From Lepagella muris (GTDB lineage: Bacteria > Bacteroidota > Bacteroidia > Bacteroidales > Muribaculaceae), in assembly GCF_004793975.1 (NCBI RefSeq), contig NZ_SRYB01000007.1, forward strand, positions 1 through 64,000: a stretch of DNA of 64,000 bases. The letters run 5' to 3'. Numbering within the stretch: the first letter of the stretch is position 1; each line of letters starts with the position of its first letter. Below are positions 34,423 to 43,741 of the stretch, piece by piece. The translations under genes were made by a program, and so were the position numbers. The notes below the pieces were generated by a model. It had not been told where the DNA came from and did no database searches. It saw only the letters and a list, made by a program, of their open reading frames with translations.

Positions 34423-36120
34423 TTACCAGAAATAGTAGTAGAATGCAGCTGTGATGCCAAGGATGATGATAGAATGGATCACGTCCCACTTGTTCCAGCT
34501 TGCGCGGGTAGCAGCACGCTGTTCGGGTGTGGATGTGCCGAATACGAGACCCTGGATCTCAGCTTCAGGTTTGGGTGTGGTGAACAAGCTGACGAGGATA
34601 ACGACTGCCAGACAGAATACGAGCATCCAACCGCAGAAGAAGAGCCAGTTGTAGTCGTAGAAGAGTGTCTGCATCAAGCTTCCGCCGCCTGCGCCTTGCT
34701 CAAGACCACAGATGCCGCCATAGTAAACTTTTGCACCAAGACGGATGAGACCGATTGCCAAGCCGGAGATAAGACCCCACATGCCGCCAAGCGGAGTGGC
34801 GCGTTTCCAGCAGATACCCATAAGGAATGCTGCTGCGATGCCCGGGGCAAGCACTGACTGAACGTCCTGCAGATAGAGATAGAGCACGTCGCCTACTGAA
34901 CGCATCACGGGAATCCAGAGGATGCCGAGAACCACGATGACGATAGTGGCTGCTTGTCCGATCTTAACCACTTTCTTGGGATCGGTCTTAGGACGGAAAC
35001 GCTGATAGAAGTCGATGGTGAAGAGGGCTGCTGATGAGTTAAAGAGTGATGCAAGTGAACTCATGAGGGCTGCGAGGATACCGCAGACGATAAGTCCTTT
35101 CACACCGGCAGGAAGCAATTTAGCTACAAGAGTGGGGAAGGCTGCGTCAGTGATGGCGTTGCCTGTGGTGGGATCAAGGGGGAGGAAGCTGCCCATTTTC
35201 TGATGAAGGGCGAATGCGATCATACCGGGGATAAGGAAGAGGAATACGGGGAGGAGCTTGAGGTAAGCACCGAAGATTGTGCCTCGGCGTGATTCCTTCT
35301 CGTTCTTACCGGAGAGCACACGCTGAACGATGAACTGGTCGGTACACCAGTACCAGAAACCGATCACGGCAGAGCCAATCAATGCACCGAGCCAAGGATA
35401 TTGATTATCGCTGTTGCTGCGGATAAGGTTGGTCATTGTGTCGCCATATTCATTTACTTCAACAGCAGAGCAGATTCGCATCATTTCGTCCCAACCGCCA
35501 AGTTCTTTAAGACCGAGCACGAGGATGATGAGTGAACCGAGAAGGAGGATAGGGGTCTGGAGTACAGAGGTGTAGAGCACTGACTTCATACCGCCGAAGA
35601 TTGTGTAGAGAGCTGTGATCACAACAAGACCTACGGCTGCAATCCAGAAGAAATCGATTCCCCAGAGTGTGTCGATTCCAAATACCTGTTGGAAGACGAG
35701 ACCTCCGGCGTAGACTGTAACGGCAACCTTAGTCAATACGTAAGATATAAGGGAGATTACAGAGAGAATAGTGCGGGATGCACCGTTGTAACGACGTTCA
35801 AGGAATTCAGGCATGGTTATGACCATCGAGCGAGTGTAGAAGGGCACGAATACCCAGCCGAGAAGAAGGATCATCCAGCCTTGGATCTCCCAGTGTGCCA
35901 TTGCCATACCGGAGGATGCACCTGAGCCGGCAAGACCGATGAGATGTTCTGAGCCGATGTTGGATGCAAATATAGACGCACCGATAGCAATCCATGTAGC
36001 ATCCTTACCTCCGAGGAAGTAATCCTCGGCGTTTCCTTGTTTTTGACGCATTACCCAGACGATAATGCCTATGAGTGCCAAGCAGAATAGTGCGATGACA
36101 ATCCAGTCTAAGGTTTGCAT
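34423..36120 (-). CDS. Sodium:solute symporter (SSS family), probable arabinose importer
   Basis: 565 aa with about 14 transmembrane helices. The SSS core is seen at GGKDATWIAIGASIFASNIGSEHLIGLAGSGASSGMA (about 37-73) and in the later helices (GLIVCGILAALMSSLASLFNSSAALF, about 340-365). It should bring arabinose across the inner membrane with Na+. It is 42 bp before the Nudix regulator and after galM, on the same strand, so it belongs to the arabinose operon. Confidence 0.88.
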   Translation of the reverse strand: MQTLDWIVIALFCLALIGIIVWVMRQKQGNAEDYFLGGKDATWIAIGASIFASNIGSEHLIGLAGSGASSGMAMAHWEIQGWMILLLGWVFVPFYTRSMVITMPEFLERRYNGASRTILSVISLISYVLTKVAVTVYAGGLVFQQVFGIDTLWGIDFFWIAAVGLVVITALYTIFGGMKSVLYTSVLQTPILLLGSLIILVLGLKELGGWDEMMRICSAVEVNEYGDTMTNLIRSNSDNQYPWLGALIGSAVIGFWYWCTDQFIVQRVLSGKNEKESRRGTIFGAYLKLLPVFLFLIPGMIAFALHQKMGSFLPLDPTTGNAITDAAFPTLVAKLLPAGVKGLIVCGILAALMSSLASLFNSSAALFTIDFYQRFRPKTDPKKVVKIGQAATIVIVVLGILWIPVMRSVGDVLYLYLQDVQSVLAPGIAAAFLMGICWKRATPLGGMWGLISGLAIGLIRLGAKVYYGGICGLEQGAGGGSLMQTLFYDYNWLFFCGWMLVFCLAVVILVSLFTTPKPEAEIQGLVFGTSTPEQRAATRASWNKWDVIHSIIILGITAAFYYYFW

Positions 36121-36242
36121 AATTTAGATTTGTTAGATGTTAGAGTTTTTGGTAATTATTAGGTTGAGCTATTAGAGCATAACATAATAGGTAAGGAAGG
36201 GGAGAGGAGGGAGGAGAGAGGTATCGATTTTGATTCGCGTTA

Positions 36243-37403
36243 TTATTTTACACTGAATTTGTAGATACATTCAGAATTGTAGGTCTCACCCGGATTCAGA
36301 CGGACGCTGGGCCACTGTGGTTTGTTGGGAGAGTCGGGATAGTGCTGCGACTCAAGGCAGATAGCGGCGTGCTGATTGTAGACGATACCTTTCTTGCCTG
36401 TCACCTTTCCGTCGAGGAAGTTGCCGGAATATACCTGCATTCCCGGCTCGTTGGTGTAGACGTCGAGCACGATGCCTGATTCCGGGCTATAGAGCTGTAC
36501 GGCGAGGTTGTCGATGCTGCCGTTGTTGTCAAGCACGAAGTTATGGTCATAGCCGTTGCCGTTCTTGATCTGCTGGTTGGAGAAATCCTTTATGAACTCA
36601 CCGACGGGGCGTGCTGTGCGGAAGTCAAACGGAGTGCCCTCGACAGTGGCGATTTCGCCTGTAGTCATATAGGTGGAGTCTACCGGAGTGTATCCGTTGG
36701 CAACAACCTGCATGAGATTGTCGGTGATGGGGTGAGTCGGATCGCCGGAGAGGTTGAAGTAGGAATGGTTTGTAAGGTTTACGATAGTGGGTTTATCGGT
36801 AGTCGCTGTATATTTAATATCGAGAGCATTGTCACCGCGAAGTGTGTAAGTCACGGTTGCGGTCAGGTTGCCCGGGAATTTGTTGTCGCCGTCGGGAGAT
36901 ACAATTGTGAGGGCGAGAGTGGAGTCGTTGAGCTGCTCTGCCTGATATACGCGATACTGCCAGCCGAGATCGCCCATCTCACCGCCGCCGTGGAGGCAGT
37001 GACCGAAATTGTTCTTAGGAAGCTGGATTGTGTCGCCATCAATGACGAAACGACCTTGGTTGATTCGGTTTGCATATCGTCCGATAGATGCACCGAAGTC
37101 AGAGAGATTGTTTTCAGGGAAGTATGCCTGTATGCTGTCGAATCCGAGAACTACATCTTGGAAATCACCGTTCTTGTCGGGCACCATCATTGACACGAGA
37201 CGACCGCCGAAGTTGGTTATGCAAGCCTCTGCGCCGTTTGCGTTGACGAGAGTGAACAGGGCGGTAGAGTCGCCTTTGAACTCTGCCTTGAATTTTTCCG
37301 GATTAAGACCGGACTTTGTCAGCTGGACATTGCCGTTGCCACTTCCGCAGGCTGCGAGGGCGAGAAGTGCACCGATGCCTGCTGCGATTCGTAGTTGTTT
37401 CAT
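36243..37403 (-). CDS. galM: Aldose 1-epimerase (mutarotase), lipoprotein form
   Basis: 386 aa with a lipobox (LLALAAC, Cys19) followed by GSGNGN, so the enzyme is anchored outside the cytoplasm. It interconverts alpha and beta anomers of an aldose, probably L-arabinose released by the outer enzymes. GalM features: FGGRLVSM, the acid/base His in GHCLHGGG (about 134-140), TNHSYFNLSG and the late Glu in LNPGETYNSE. It is 122 bp upstream of the symporter gene, so it may head the arabinose operon. Confidence 0.9.
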   Translation of the reverse strand: MKQLRIAAGIGALLALAACGSGNGNVQLTKSGLNPEKFKAEFKGDSTALFTLVNANGAEACITNFGGRLVSMMVPDKNGDFQDVVLGFDSIQAYFPENNLSDFGASIGRYANRINQGRFVIDGDTIQLPKNNFGHCLHGGGEMGDLGWQYRVYQAEQLNDSTLALTIVSPDGDNKFPGNLTATVTYTLRGDNALDIKYTATTDKPTIVNLTNHSYFNLSGDPTHPITDNLMQVVANGYTPVDSTYMTTGEIATVEGTPFDFRTARPVGEFIKDFSNQQIKNGNGYDHNFVLDNNGSIDNLAVQLYSPESGIVLDVYTNEPGMQVYSGNFLDGKVTGKKGIVYNQHAAICLESQHYPDSPNKPQWPSVRLNPGETYNSECIYKFSVK

Positions 37404-37649
37404 TGTTTGGAGATGTATTTAGATTAAATAAAAGTCAAATATCTTAGATGAAAGAGTTTTTCTTTAGGTATAGAGAGGTCTTTTTCTCTAAGTTCTAAAG
37501 GCTTTTTGATTTTGGGTGTAAAATTAACACTCAAAATTTCGGCTCCAAATTATTTTTATATGTTTTAAAACATATTTTGCTAAAATCGGATAAATTGGAC
37601 AATAATCGGAATAATCGGATAATGATTGCAGGAGCTTATAGGCGGCTAA

Positions 37650-37734
37650 GAAGTCAAAGTGGTCCAAGTGGTCTTAAGACTTCTTGGACTTCTTGGACTA
37701 CTAAGACTACTTGGACTACTAAGACTACTTGGAA
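37650..37734. repeat. 9-bp tandem and inverted repeats (ttcttggac/tactaagac)
   Basis: Six 9-bp units (ttcttggac, ttcttggac, tactaagac, tacttggac, tactaagac, tacttggaa) run from 37681 to 37734. The stretch before them holds inverse copies (gtccaagtggtcttaagac). In the 427-bp gap 37404-37830 I see only this and the tRNA promoter. Confidence 0.75.
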
Positions 37735-37763
37735 TTTTGCTGAAAAGTTAAAAAATGTTTAAA

Positions 37764-37796
37764 TTGGCGGAATGACGAGTAAAAGCATTATCTTTG
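37764..37796 (+). promoter_or_regulatory. Promoter of the tRNA-Leu gene
   Basis: TATCTTTG at 37789-37796 matches TAnnTTTG and TTGG lies about 21 bp upstream (37764-37767). The tRNA begins 35 bp further on. Confidence 0.5.
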
Positions 37797-37830
37797 CATC
37801 CGCAAACAGCACCGACAGGTGGCTTTGGCT

Positions 37831-37915
37831 GCAGGAATGGTGGAATGGTAGACACGAAGGACTTAAAATCCTTTGGCCCTTACCGGCTGTGTGGGTTCGA
37901 GTCCCACTTCCTGTA
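37831..37915 (+). tRNA. tRNA-Leu (anticodon UAA)
   Basis: An 85-nt class II tRNA. The acceptor stem pairs gcaggaa with ttcctgt, followed by discriminator A. The anticodon stem aagga/tcctt encloses loop cttaaaa with anticodon TAA at 37864-37866. A long variable arm and the T-arm ggttcgagtcc are present. CCA is not encoded. Confidence 0.95.
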
Positions 37916-37920
37916 CGAAA

Positions 37921-37952
37921 AAGGAGAGCATCACAGATGCTCTCCTTTTTTG
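37921..37952. terminator. Intrinsic terminator after tRNA-Leu
   Basis: aaggagagcatc and gatgctctcctt form a 12-bp stem around aca, followed by a T-run. The converging FadL-like gene ends at 37985, so it may serve both. Confidence 0.85.
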
Positions 37953-37984
37953 TAATATGTAACATTGCGCGTAGCGCACGCGTA

Positions 37985-39313
37985 TTAAAATGAGAGGGAG
38001 AGACCGACGGAGGCTGTCCAGGAGTGAACGCGGTAGTCGGCTGTGAATGTCTCCGGCTGTTGGGTAAGTACGTTAGTGGAGGTGTAGGAGGCGTTGTCGA
38101 TTCCGCATCCTGCCACGTACATCGCTGCCAAGTTGACTCCAAGGCATGGTATGGGGCGGAATGTCAGACCCAATGTCGGTTCGATTTTTGTCATGCCCGG
38201 TGTCTCCGGATTATAATATTCCTTATCGCAGGGGGAGAAATCGACCATAAGACCTGCACGAAGGTCAAGACGAGGGGTGGTTTTCCATTCCACGCCTGCA
38301 CGCATGAGCCATGAGTTATGGTAGTTCTTCTCAAGATGCTGGTCAAACTGTGAAGCACCGTCGAATGATATGTCAAGACTCTTATAGGCGTTCCAGAATG
38401 TGAGCTGGGCGTCGAAGTCGGCTACTACGCGGTCGTTATGCCATGATGCTCCGAATCCGAGAGTGGCGGGACAGGGCATCTCTGCTTTGAAATCTGTCTT
38501 TGAGATTCCGTCAAGCTTTGAAGTGAGGAGCGCGAGAATAGTGGGGTCGGAGGTGGCATAGCTGACTGTGGTCTCACCAGCCTTCACCTTCATCATGCTT
38601 TTTGAACGGAAATTCACACCGGCACTTACATGTTCTGAAAAATCATACATCACGCCGAGATTCACGCCGAATGCCATATCCGCCTTACCGTTGAGATTGA
38701 CAGAGGCAGGCGTCACATCCCCAAATCTATATTGGCTGCCTATTGCGGCGAGCATTGCGTCGAGGGTCTTGCCGTCGATGAGTCCTTTGTTGAGATTCAC
38801 CGATCCCCATGTCATGGTCAATCCCGCGCCGATAGAGAGGTTGGGCAATATTTTCCAAGAGATTGTAGGCTGCACAGTATAGGCTGCGAGACTTACAGAC
38901 TGGTTGAGGGTCGCGCCGGGCCAGTTGTCGGTCCAGTCGATTGAACTGCCGTAGGGGGTATATACGGATATACCGGCTTTGAGATTGTCGAAGATGCTGA
39001 ACGCGCCGAAAATACTGAAGGGTGTGGAAGCCTTGTTGTCGGTGGTGTACTCCTTCCCTCCGACGGTGGCGGTGCATGTCGGGAATATGGCATTGAAAGA
39101 GGCGGAGAGATCCACCTTGTCGTTCATGAATGCCATTGCCGCAGGATTGAAGAACTGGCTTTCCGCACCAAGTTTCATACCGATTCCGGCATGTCCCATG
39201 CCGAGCTGTCGTGTGCTGAGAGAGTTTACCTGATACCCTTCCGCTATTACAGATGCGGAGGGGAGGATGAGAGCGGCTGCGATAGCCGCGCTTTTGATAG
39301 TGGAAAATTTCAT
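37985..39313 (-). CDS. Outer-membrane FadL/OmpP1-family transporter
   Basis: 442 aa, signal peptide ending SVIA (about 24). The FadL family start EGYQVNSLSTRQLGMGHAGIG is followed by ESQFFNPAAMAFM, where the N-P-A motif marks the hatch region, then a 14-strand barrel ending in a terminal Phe (SVGLSLSF). FadL proteins admit long-chain fatty acids or other hydrophobic compounds through the outer membrane. The gene stands alone between tRNA-Leu and the helicase gene; a CAAAGGTA (TACCTTTG on its strand) at 39334-39341 is the probable -7 element. Confidence 0.88.
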   Translation of the reverse strand: MKFSTIKSAAIAAALILPSASVIAEGYQVNSLSTRQLGMGHAGIGMKLGAESQFFNPAAMAFMNDKVDLSASFNAIFPTCTATVGGKEYTTDNKASTPFSIFGAFSIFDNLKAGISVYTPYGSSIDWTDNWPGATLNQSVSLAAYTVQPTISWKILPNLSIGAGLTMTWGSVNLNKGLIDGKTLDAMLAAIGSQYRFGDVTPASVNLNGKADMAFGVNLGVMYDFSEHVSAGVNFRSKSMMKVKAGETTVSYATSDPTILALLTSKLDGISKTDFKAEMPCPATLGFGASWHNDRVVADFDAQLTFWNAYKSLDISFDGASQFDQHLEKNYHNSWLMRAGVEWKTTPRLDLRAGLMVDFSPCDKEYYNPETPGMTKIEPTLGLTFRPIPCLGVNLAAMYVAGCGIDNASYTSTNVLTQQPETFTADYRVHSWTASVGLSLSF

Positions 39314-39428
39314 AATAAAGTTAATTTCGGCTGCAAAGGTAATATTAAAAAATCGAAAAACGGCAATAAATATCCTAAATTTGCTTATTAGTTGGTCAAT
39401 ATTTCGTATTTTTATGTTAGATGAGCGC

Positions 39429-39456
39429 TTTGTAGCATATTGTGTCTTTAATTTTG
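39429..39456 (+). promoter_or_regulatory. Promoter ending 4 bp before the helicase start codon
   Basis: TAATTTTG at 39449-39456 matches the -7 consensus, with TTTG at 39429-39432 (16-bp spacing, shorter than usual). The ATG is at 39461, so the message may have almost no leader. Confidence 0.45.
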
Positions 39457-39460
39457 CGGT

Positions 39461-41362
39461 ATGGATAGAGCATTATATGCGCTGACGGAGCAACGTCGTC
39501 TCCTTCAGCTGGAATATCAATCGGAAAAGGAGTCATATTGCCGTATGACGGAGAAGATCGGCGTGAGCAGGCTTGCAGACCGTGGGGATGCATGGTTTCC
39601 GCTGCGTATCGGTCGCACATATTATAATTCGCTCAACCAGCGGGTGCTGGAGGTCATGCGGACTTCGGGGGATGATGCCGATCATAATTTTGAGTATGGC
39701 AAGCCGGTATCGCTGTTTGTCGCCAAGACAGATGGCATCGTGCGTCATATCTTTTCCGGTACGGTAAGTTTTGTGGATGAGGACCGTATGGCTGTCACGA
39801 TTGCGGAATCAGCCGACGTGTCGGCACTCTCTACCGGTGAGGCGGGGGTGGTCATGTCGTTTGATGAAACCACCTACCGTCTGATGTTTGAGGCAATTGA
39901 CAGGACCATCTCCGCAAAGGGTAGGCTTGGAGAGTTGCGCGATCTGATATATTCCGGAAGGAAATGTGAGGAGTTGACGTTCACTCCCATGCGCTTCCCA
40001 TATCTCAACTCCACACAAGAGGAGGGTGTCAACAAGGTGTTGCGTGCCAAGGATGTGGCGATAGTGCATGGTCCTCCGGGCACGGGTAAGACCACTACGC
40101 TTGTGGAGGCTATCCATGAGACGCTGCGGAGGGAGAGTCAGGTGCTTGTGTGCGCCCAAAGCAATATGGCTGTGGATTGGATTTCAGAGAAACTGACCGA
40201 CAGGGGCATCAATGTTTTACGAATCGGTAATCCGACAAGGGTGAACGACAAGATGCTGTCGTTCACGTATGAACGTAGGTTTGAGACACATCCGGATTAT
40301 CCAACGTTGTGGAGCATACGCAAGACTATCCGCGAACTTCAGGGGGCGCGTCGGCATGGCACCGACCAGTGGCATCAGAAGATGGATAGGCTTAAAAGCC
40401 GTGCCACGGAGCTGGAGATCAGGATAAACAACGATCTCTTCAGCAGTGCCCATGTGATAGCATCCACGCTTGCCGGGAGTGCCAACAGATTACTGGAGGG
40501 TATGAAATTCTCCACCTTATTTATAGATGAGGCGGCTCAGGCTCTTGAAGCGGCGTGCTGGATACCGATGCGCAGGGTGGGGCGCGTGATTCTTGCCGGC
40601 GACCATTGTCAGTTGCCTCCGACTGTGAAGTGCTACGAGGCAATGAAGGGTGGACTTGGAAAATCGTTGATGGAGAGAATCGTTGAGAATCATCCGGAGA
40701 CGGTGACGTTGCTGCGTATGCAATACCGTATGAATGAGGAGATCATGCGATTTTCAAGCGATAATTTCTATCATGGTGCCATGGTGGCTGCCCCCGACGT
40801 GAAATATCGTGGCATTCTTGACTATGACTCACCGATAGAATGGGTTGACACTGCCGGACTGCATGGTTTGGAAAGTGGCGAGCATGAGGAGAGCAAGGAT
40901 ATGGTGCAGTTTCGTGAGTCGTTGACAAATGGAAGTTATGGGAGAGTCAACCGCGACGAGGCTTTGCTGACGCTACTGACGCTACAGAATTATATCGAGA
41001 GAATCGGGAAAGAGCGTTTCTTGGAGGAGCGGATAGACGTCGGGGTGATTTCACCGTATCGCGCACAGGTGAGGTATCTCCGTCATCTGATAAAGCACAC
41101 GCCTTTCTTCAAGCCGTTCCGAAGCAGCATAACGGTGAATACTGTCGATGGCTTCCAGGGTCAGGAGAGAGACGTCATTGTCATATCTATGGTTAGGAGC
41201 AATGAGGAGGGTAACATAGGTTTTCTGCGCGATCTCCGTAGGATGAATGTGGCTATGACACGTGCGCGTATGAAACTTATAATAATAGGAGATTCCACTA
41301 CCTTGACGGCACATCCCTTCTACCGCAAACTATATGTGCGCATTGCGCAAGGTGATATGTAA
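39461..41362 (+). CDS. SF1 helicase, UPF1/SMBP-2-like
   Basis: 633 aa. Helicase motifs in order: Walker A GPPGTGKTTT (Lys210), motif Ia VCAQSNMAVDWI, DEAA Walker B (FIDEAAQALEAACW), motif III GDHCQLPPTV, motif IV/V region DVGVISPYRAQV and TVDGFQGQERDVIVISMVRSN, and motif VI NVAMTRARMKLIIIGD. The family unwinds DNA or RNA with ATP; bacterial members are poorly characterised. No nuclease domain is fused to it. Stand-alone gene before the histidine operon. Confidence 0.88.
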   Translation: MDRALYALTEQRRLLQLEYQSEKESYCRMTEKIGVSRLADRGDAWFPLRIGRTYYNSLNQRVLEVMRTSGDDADHNFEYGKPVSLFVAKTDGIVRHIFSGTVSFVDEDRMAVTIAESADVSALSTGEAGVVMSFDETTYRLMFEAIDRTISAKGRLGELRDLIYSGRKCEELTFTPMRFPYLNSTQEEGVNKVLRAKDVAIVHGPPGTGKTTTLVEAIHETLRRESQVLVCAQSNMAVDWISEKLTDRGINVLRIGNPTRVNDKMLSFTYERRFETHPDYPTLWSIRKTIRELQGARRHGTDQWHQKMDRLKSRATELEIRINNDLFSSAHVIASTLAGSANRLLEGMKFSTLFIDEAAQALEAACWIPMRRVGRVILAGDHCQLPPTVKCYEAMKGGLGKSLMERIVENHPETVTLLRMQYRMNEEIMRFSSDNFYHGAMVAAPDVKYRGILDYDSPIEWVDTAGLHGLESGEHEESKDMVQFRESLTNGSYGRVNRDEALLTLLTLQNYIERIGKERFLEERIDVGVISPYRAQVRYLRHLIKHTPFFKPFRSSITVNTVDGFQGQERDVIVISMVRSNEEGNIGFLRDLRRMNVAMTRARMKLIIIGDSTTLTAHPFYRKLYVRIAQGDM

Positions 41363-41462
41363 CATGTGATATGTGGCAGGTGACAGGTGATAGGTGATTT
41401 GTGACAAATTATGCACTATTTATTGATATTATATTAATTATTTTATGATTTTAGTAATATAA

Positions 41463-41494
41463 TTTGCATTAATGTAGTTTATAAGGTAAATTTG
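41463..41494 (+). promoter_or_regulatory. Promoter of the histidine operon
   Basis: TTTG at 41463-41466, a 20-bp spacer and TAAATTTG at 41487-41494 match the Bacteroidales consensus fully. The leader is about 90 nt. It holds a small hairpin (gactta/taagtc, 41553-41568) and two ataaggtaaa copies. I see no run of histidine codons, so no classical attenuator. Confidence 0.75.
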
Positions 41495-41589
41495 TGGTCA
41501 TAAAGTAAACGGGGCGGGATATAAATCCTGCTTATAAGGTAAAAATTGGTAGGACTTAGCTATAAGTCTACAGGTAAAATATAGAAATT

Positions 41590-42441
41590 ATGCTCACAAT
41601 CGCCATTCAGAACAAGGGACGTCTGAACGAAGACACTGTATCGTTGATGGCTGATGCCGGAATCTCGGCGTCGGCAAGCCATCGTAAGTTAATATCCGAT
41701 GCCAAGGGTTTCCCTTTGCATGTGCTGTATCTCCGCGATGATGATATTCCCCAGGCGGTGGCTATGGGGGTGGCAGACATTGGTATAGTCGGACTTAATG
41801 AGGTGCTTGAGAAGGAACAGGATGTTGACGTCAGGATGAAACTCGGATTCGGAGCGTGTCGTCTCTCACTTGCCGTGCCTAAAGGGGTGGACTATCCAGG
41901 GGTGAAATGGTTTGAGGGGAAACGGGTGGCAACGTCTTATCCGGTCATACTTCGCAATTATTTCAATGAGAATAATATCCATGCTTTTGTGCATGAGATA
42001 GCAGGATCGGTAGAGGTGGCTCCTGCCGTGGGTATGGCTGATGCCATATTCGATATAGTGTCGTCGGGCGGCACTCTGATACAGAATGGTCTGTGTGAGG
42101 AGGAGACTGTCATCAATTCGGAGGCTGTACTGATTGCCAATCCTCATCTTGATGAGGAGAAGGAGAGGGAGATCGGGAAACTGATGTTCCGTTTCAAATC
42201 TATTCTGGAGAGTCGTGGCATGAAATATCTTCTGATGAACCTTCCGAAGGAGAAGGTGGAGGAGGCGGTGCGCCTGTTGCCCGGTATGAAGAGCCCGACA
42301 GTGCTTCCGTTGGCAGACGAGGATTGGGTGTCGCTCCACGTAGTGGTGCATGAGGATGTGCTTTGGGAGAAGATTGAGAAGTTGAAAGAGATAGGGGCTG
42401 CCGATATCCTTGTGCTTGCTCTTGAAAATATAATAAGATAA
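41590..42441 (+). CDS. hisG: ATP phosphoribosyltransferase, long form
   Basis: 283 aa, the first step of histidine synthesis: ATP plus PRPP to phosphoribosyl-ATP. The start MLTIAIQNKGRLNEDTVSLM and the PRPP loop region DIVSSGGTLIQNGL are clear. The extra C-terminal ACT-like domain (about 210-283: LPGMKSPTVLPLADEDWVSLHVVVHED) marks the long form, which is feedback-inhibited by histidine and needs no HisZ. Its stop overlaps the hisD start by 1 bp (TAATG). Confidence 0.96.
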   Translation: MLTIAIQNKGRLNEDTVSLMADAGISASASHRKLISDAKGFPLHVLYLRDDDIPQAVAMGVADIGIVGLNEVLEKEQDVDVRMKLGFGACRLSLAVPKGVDYPGVKWFEGKRVATSYPVILRNYFNENNIHAFVHEIAGSVEVAPAVGMADAIFDIVSSGGTLIQNGLCEEETVINSEAVLIANPHLDEEKEREIGKLMFRFKSILESRGMKYLLMNLPKEKVEEAVRLLPGMKSPTVLPLADEDWVSLHVVVHEDVLWEKIEKLKEIGAADILVLALENIIR

Positions 42442-43736
42442 TGGAGTTGATAGTTAATCCGTCGCGTAGTGAATGGGATTCGCTGTGCGAGCGCAACATA
42501 CCGGACGATAAGGATATCGAACGTGCCGTAGAGGATATAATCTCGACGGTGAGGGAGCGTGGCGATGCCGCTCTGCTTGAATATGCCCGCAAGTTTGATA
42601 ATTTTAAGGGTGAGTCATTGTCGGTCACGGATGATGAGATTTCCCAAAGGATCGGGATGGTGAAGGAGGATGTGGCGGAAGCCATACGTAAGGCTGCCGA
42701 GAATATCACGGCGTTCCATAAGGCTCAGTTCCCCGCTCCGGTGGAATGTGAGACAATGCCCGGTGTGACCTGTATGCAGAGGGCTGTGCCTATACGCCGT
42801 GTGGGATTGTATATCCCCGGAGGTAGGGCACCGTTGTTCTCCACAGTGCTGATGCTTGCGCTGCCGGCAAGGATTGCCGGATGTAATGAGATTGTGTTGT
42901 GCACTCCGGAGAACGGTGAGCATGGTATATCTCCGGAGATATTGTTTGCAGCCTATTTGTGTGGGGTCGATAAGATTTTCCGTGTCGGTGGTGCACAGGC
43001 GATTGCTGCTATGGCGTTCGGCACGGAGAGTATCCCGAAGGTTGATAAGATTTTCGGACCCGGCAATAGGTTTGTGACGAAGGCAAAACAGATGGTCAGC
43101 CGTTTCACTGCCATTGACATGCCTGCCGGACCGAGTGAGGTGATGGTGCTTGCCGATGATACGGCTTCTCCGACATACGTTGCCGCCGATATGCTTTCGC
43201 AGGCGGAACATGGTCCCGACAGTCAGGCTATAGCAGTGTGCTCTTCGGAGAGTATTGCGGAGAGTGTAAGGGCTGAGGTGGAGCGTCTTGCCTCACGGCT
43301 TCCGCGTCGCGATTCTATAGAGGGTTCGCTTTCGCATAGCCGTATAATCACGTTTGCCGACCGTGAGAGTATGATTGATTTTGCCAATACCTACGCTTCC
43401 GAGCATCTTATAATCTCGATGAGGGATCCGTGGAATGTGGCTGAACGCATCACTGCTGCGGGTAGCGTCTTTATCGGTAATTATTCGCCGGAGAGTGCCG
43501 GGGATTATGCGTCGGGCACAAACCACACGCTTCCCACGTCTGGATGGGCGCGTTCGTTCAGCGGAGTGAATATCGATAGCTTCATGCACAAGATCACGTA
43601 TCAGGAGCTTAAACGGGAGGGCTTGGATGGTCTTGCCGATGTCATCACCACGATGGCACGTGCCGAGGGTCTTGATGCCCATGCCTTGGCGGTGGAAGTG
43701 AGAGTTGGGAATTGGGAATTGAAAAATGAGAATTAG
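42441..43736 (+). CDS. hisD: Histidinol dehydrogenase
   Basis: 431 aa. It oxidises L-histidinol to histidine in two NAD+ steps, zinc-dependent. The family signatures IPGGRAPLFSTVLMLALPA, DMPAGPSEVMVLADD, MLSQAEHGPDSQA (Gln and His zinc ligands) and AGDYASGTNHTLPT are present. Translationally coupled to hisG. Confidence 0.97.
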   Translation: MELIVNPSRSEWDSLCERNIPDDKDIERAVEDIISTVRERGDAALLEYARKFDNFKGESLSVTDDEISQRIGMVKEDVAEAIRKAAENITAFHKAQFPAPVECETMPGVTCMQRAVPIRRVGLYIPGGRAPLFSTVLMLALPARIAGCNEIVLCTPENGEHGISPEILFAAYLCGVDKIFRVGGAQAIAAMAFGTESIPKVDKIFGPGNRFVTKAKQMVSRFTAIDMPAGPSEVMVLADDTASPTYVAADMLSQAEHGPDSQAIAVCSSESIAESVRAEVERLASRLPRRDSIEGSLSHSRIITFADRESMIDFANTYASEHLIISMRDPWNVAERITAAGSVFIGNYSPESAGDYASGTNHTLPTSGWARSFSGVNIDSFMHKITYQELKREGLDGLADVITTMARAEGLDAHALAVEVRVGNWELKNEN

Positions 43737-43741
43737 TTAAG

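Noticed and set aside
37592..37620. ttggac near 37594 as a fourth activator site
   Set aside because: Single copy, no second repeat 21 bp away, no TAnnTTTG at the right distance and wrong strand for galM.
41495..41589. Histidine attenuator leader peptide
   Set aside because: The leader has a small hairpin but no run of His codons and no T-run.
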